A stretch of 6,279 bases of DNA. Origin: Chryseobacterium gleum. GTDB taxonomy: Bacteria > Bacteroidota > Bacteroidia > Flavobacteriales_D > Sanyastnellaceae. Shown piece after piece: positions 5,104 to 6,279 of this stretch. Position 1 is the first letter of the stretch. The number at the start of each line of letters is the position of its first letter. Both the position numbers and the translations under genes were made by a program. The stretch lies in assembly GCA_945897395.1 (NCBI GenBank), contig CAMDFE010000097.1, positions 1-6,279 on the forward strand. Direction: 5' to 3'. Under the pieces are notes generated by a model. The model ran no database searches. It saw only the letters and a list, made by a program, of their open reading frames with translations, and was not told the DNA's origin.

Positions 5104-6279
5104 TTACTGCTCGACCATGAATCGAACACTTCTCCTTACATCTTCATTTGTGACTTCCAATATGTATAGGCCATTTGACAATTCTTTATTAAAGTTCAAT
5201 TCTGTTTGAAGCGTGCCGTCTACAACATAGCGCTTGCTCTCGATCTTTCTTCCCAATGCGTCGTATACTTTCACTTGAACATTGTCTGAAGTTATTCCCG
5301 ACAAGCTCAACGTCAATCCATCACCATGCGTCGGATTCGGAAATACGGACAACTCCATCTCTTGCATCGCATCTTTCTCCGAATCTTGCGAAGCATCTTC
5401 CATCGGATCTATGACCATCCCCGCACTTCCAATAATACACATATACGTCACAGGTCCCCATTGGTAGTTCGTGCCTGTGTAAGTGTATATCGGTGAGGTT
5501 TGAACTGCATACGTCTTCCCGTATTGAAGGGCGGTTACATTGGTTAATGTTAAATAGTTCGAAGCCGCTCCGCGGTTCTGCTCTATCGGCAATCCCACTG
5601 TTTGAAGGTTCAGCGGATTCACTTCCGTAAATCTCCAACGCCAGTTCGTTACACCGCAAACCCATGGCAACGATGCAACAACAGCTCCTCTGTAGCGTGG
5701 ACCCGATGCACACTGATCGCTCGTGCGAAGTGAAGTCAATGGGTTAGCTGAAATTGTAATCGTAGTTGGCGTAGACGCCGGCATCTCTAACACTTCGTTC
5801 ACGCCTGCGCCGTTCGGTATCGTGTAAATGGTCGTCACCAAAACATTGTACATACATCCTGCTGGTAGCATTGGTGTTACACTTGAGATGGTTAAGTAAT
5901 CACTCGTCTGTGTCTTGGTATAAACCTGTCCGGCTGCAATGCCCGTTAAGCCTGTCCAAGTATATCTATACTGAACACCCGTTCCACCGCAATACGCCGC
6001 TTTGAAGACGTTACACATTCCTAAGGTGCTTGGCCATGACGCGCTTGTTCCGCTGTCTGATCCGCCAGCACGAAGGTGACGAATACAGCCAGAGAACTGT
6101 CCGCCTGCCTGAGCATTGCTGTTGTAGTTACGAATACCCACGCGATAGGTTGCGCCAAGCGTTAAGCCCGTCTTAGTAAGCACTTCAGTGCCTATACCTA
6201 CAACGCTGTTTTCAACGTCAATTAGGTTACCGTTCGCATCTTGAAGTTCAATCACGATATCGTTCGCGTTACTTCCAAT
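5104..6279 (-). CDS. T9SS type A sorting domain-containing secreted protein (5' end beyond right edge)
   Basis: The frame is open from the right edge to TAA at 5106-5104, giving 391 visible residues. The frame stays open upstream of the GTG at 6255, so that codon is not a real start and the gene continues outside the window. Residues 1-80 form a beta-rich stretch (IVIELQDANGNLIDVENS, GATYRVGIRNYN, SGCIRHLRAGG). Residues 88-167 and about 184-285 are two diverged copies of a Cys/Trp module, the second with WVCGVTNWRWRFTEVNP and LQYGKTYAVQTSPIYTYTG. An acidic linker (288-308) leads to the sorting domain (310-391). The protein should cross the outer membrane by T9SS and be attached or released after cleavage of that domain. 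No enzymatic motif is visible; a surface or matrix role is inferred. It lies upstream of the giant gene, separated by a terminator. Confidence 0.93.
   Translation of the reverse strand: MGSNANDIVIELQDANGNLIDVENSVVGIGTEVLTKTGLTLGATYRVGIRNYNSNAQAGGQFSGCIRHLRAGGSDSGTSASWPSTLGMCNVFKAAYCGGTGVQYRYTWTGLTGIAAGQVYTKTQTSDYLTISSVTPMLPAGCMYNVLVTTIYTIPNGAGVNEVLEMPASTPTTITISANPLTSLRTSDQCASGPRYRGAVVASLPWVCGVTNWRWRFTEVNPLNLQTVGLPIEQNRGAASNYLTLTNVTALQYGKTYAVQTSPIYTYTGTNYQWGPVTYMCIIGSAGMVIDPMEDASQDSEKDAMQEMELSVFPNPTHGDGLTLSLSGITSDNVQVKVYDALGRKIESKRYVVDGTLQTELNFNKELSNGLYILEVTNEDVRRSVRFMVEQ
5107..5352 (-). other. T9SS type A (Por) C-terminal sorting domain
   Basis: The last 82 residues begin LSVFPNPTHGDGLTLSLSG, the standard [F/Y]PNP start. 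They continue with VQVKVYDALGRKI (the V.[VL].D..G..[VIL] strand), then ELSNGLYILEVTN (the L..G.Y.[VI] strand), and end RRSVRFMVEQ, with the usual basic and hydrophobic tail. This matches the TIGR04183-type domain in length and order. It directs cargo through the type IX translocon and is normally cut off on the cell surface. Confidence 0.93.
5425..6018 (-). repeat. Two diverged copies of a roughly 110-residue module
   Basis: Copy 1 (residues 88-167, about 6018-5779) and copy 2 (residues 184-285, about 5730-5425) align through several anchors. These are CGGTGVQYRYTW with CGVTNWRWRFT, SDYLTISSVT with SNYLTLTNVT, CMYNVLVTTIYTIPNG with KTYAVQTSPIYTYTG, all offset by 109 to 114 residues. The spacing changes slightly, so indels have accumulated. 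The module resembles a fibronectin- or Ig-like unit common in Bacteroidota T9SS cargo, where a cysteine precedes a [YW]R[YW] strand. The exact family name is not certain. Confidence 0.75.

Noticed and set aside
5321..5713. A 130-residue minus-strand open frame inside the sorting-domain gene
   Set aside because: It overlaps the strongly supported sorting-domain and module frame, has no recognisable domain and is a shadow frame.
5104..6255. GTG at 6255 as the start of the sorting-domain gene
   Set aside because: The frame stays open through eight more codons to the window edge, the protein begins mid-domain there and there is no signal peptide, so the true start is outside.

Overview
The window reads as part of a chromosome of a Bacteroidota bacterium, most likely a flavobacterium. 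Three things point there: a complete C-terminal type IX secretion (T9SS) type A sorting domain, a secreted mosaic adhesin-like protein assembled from modules typical of gliding and surface-attached Bacteroidota, and a TAnnTTTG-type -7 promoter element. Placement near Fluviicola/Crocinitomicaceae is only an impression from module style. Everything real is on the minus strand, so transcription runs from right to left.

Right part (6279 to 5104): the 3' portion of a secreted-protein gene whose start lies beyond the right edge. The visible 391 residues hold a beta-rich N-terminal stretch, two diverged copies of a roughly 110-residue Cys/Trp-containing module, a short acidic linker and a T9SS type A sorting domain. 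A UUCG-tetraloop hairpin with a U-run, oriented for the minus strand, lies 23 bases past the stop codon.

Middle (5103 to 4960): a short intergenic gap with that terminator, an AT-rich inverted repeat overlapping it, and a candidate Bacteroidota promoter for the next gene.

Left part (4959 to 1): one open frame of 1653 codons, translated codon by codon with no stop, that runs off the left edge. It encodes a very large secreted protein. In order it has a signal peptide, a right-handed parallel beta-helix closed by a PDIGADEF motif, three Ig/PKD-like domains, a beta-sandwich module with an STNGF motif, two more Ig-like domains, a small Cys loop, a MopE-type metal-binding module, six tandem 46-residue repeats of exactly 138 bp, a second MopE-type module, and the beginning of another segment. 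Its C-terminus, where a sorting domain would be expected, is outside the window.

The two genes look like separately transcribed neighbours that both supply T9SS cargo to the cell surface. No RNA gene, mobile element, CRISPR array or plus-strand gene is supported. The most interesting structure is the perfectly periodic repeat array bracketed by two metal-binding modules. The families involved are known, so novelty lies in the arrangement rather than in an evident new system.
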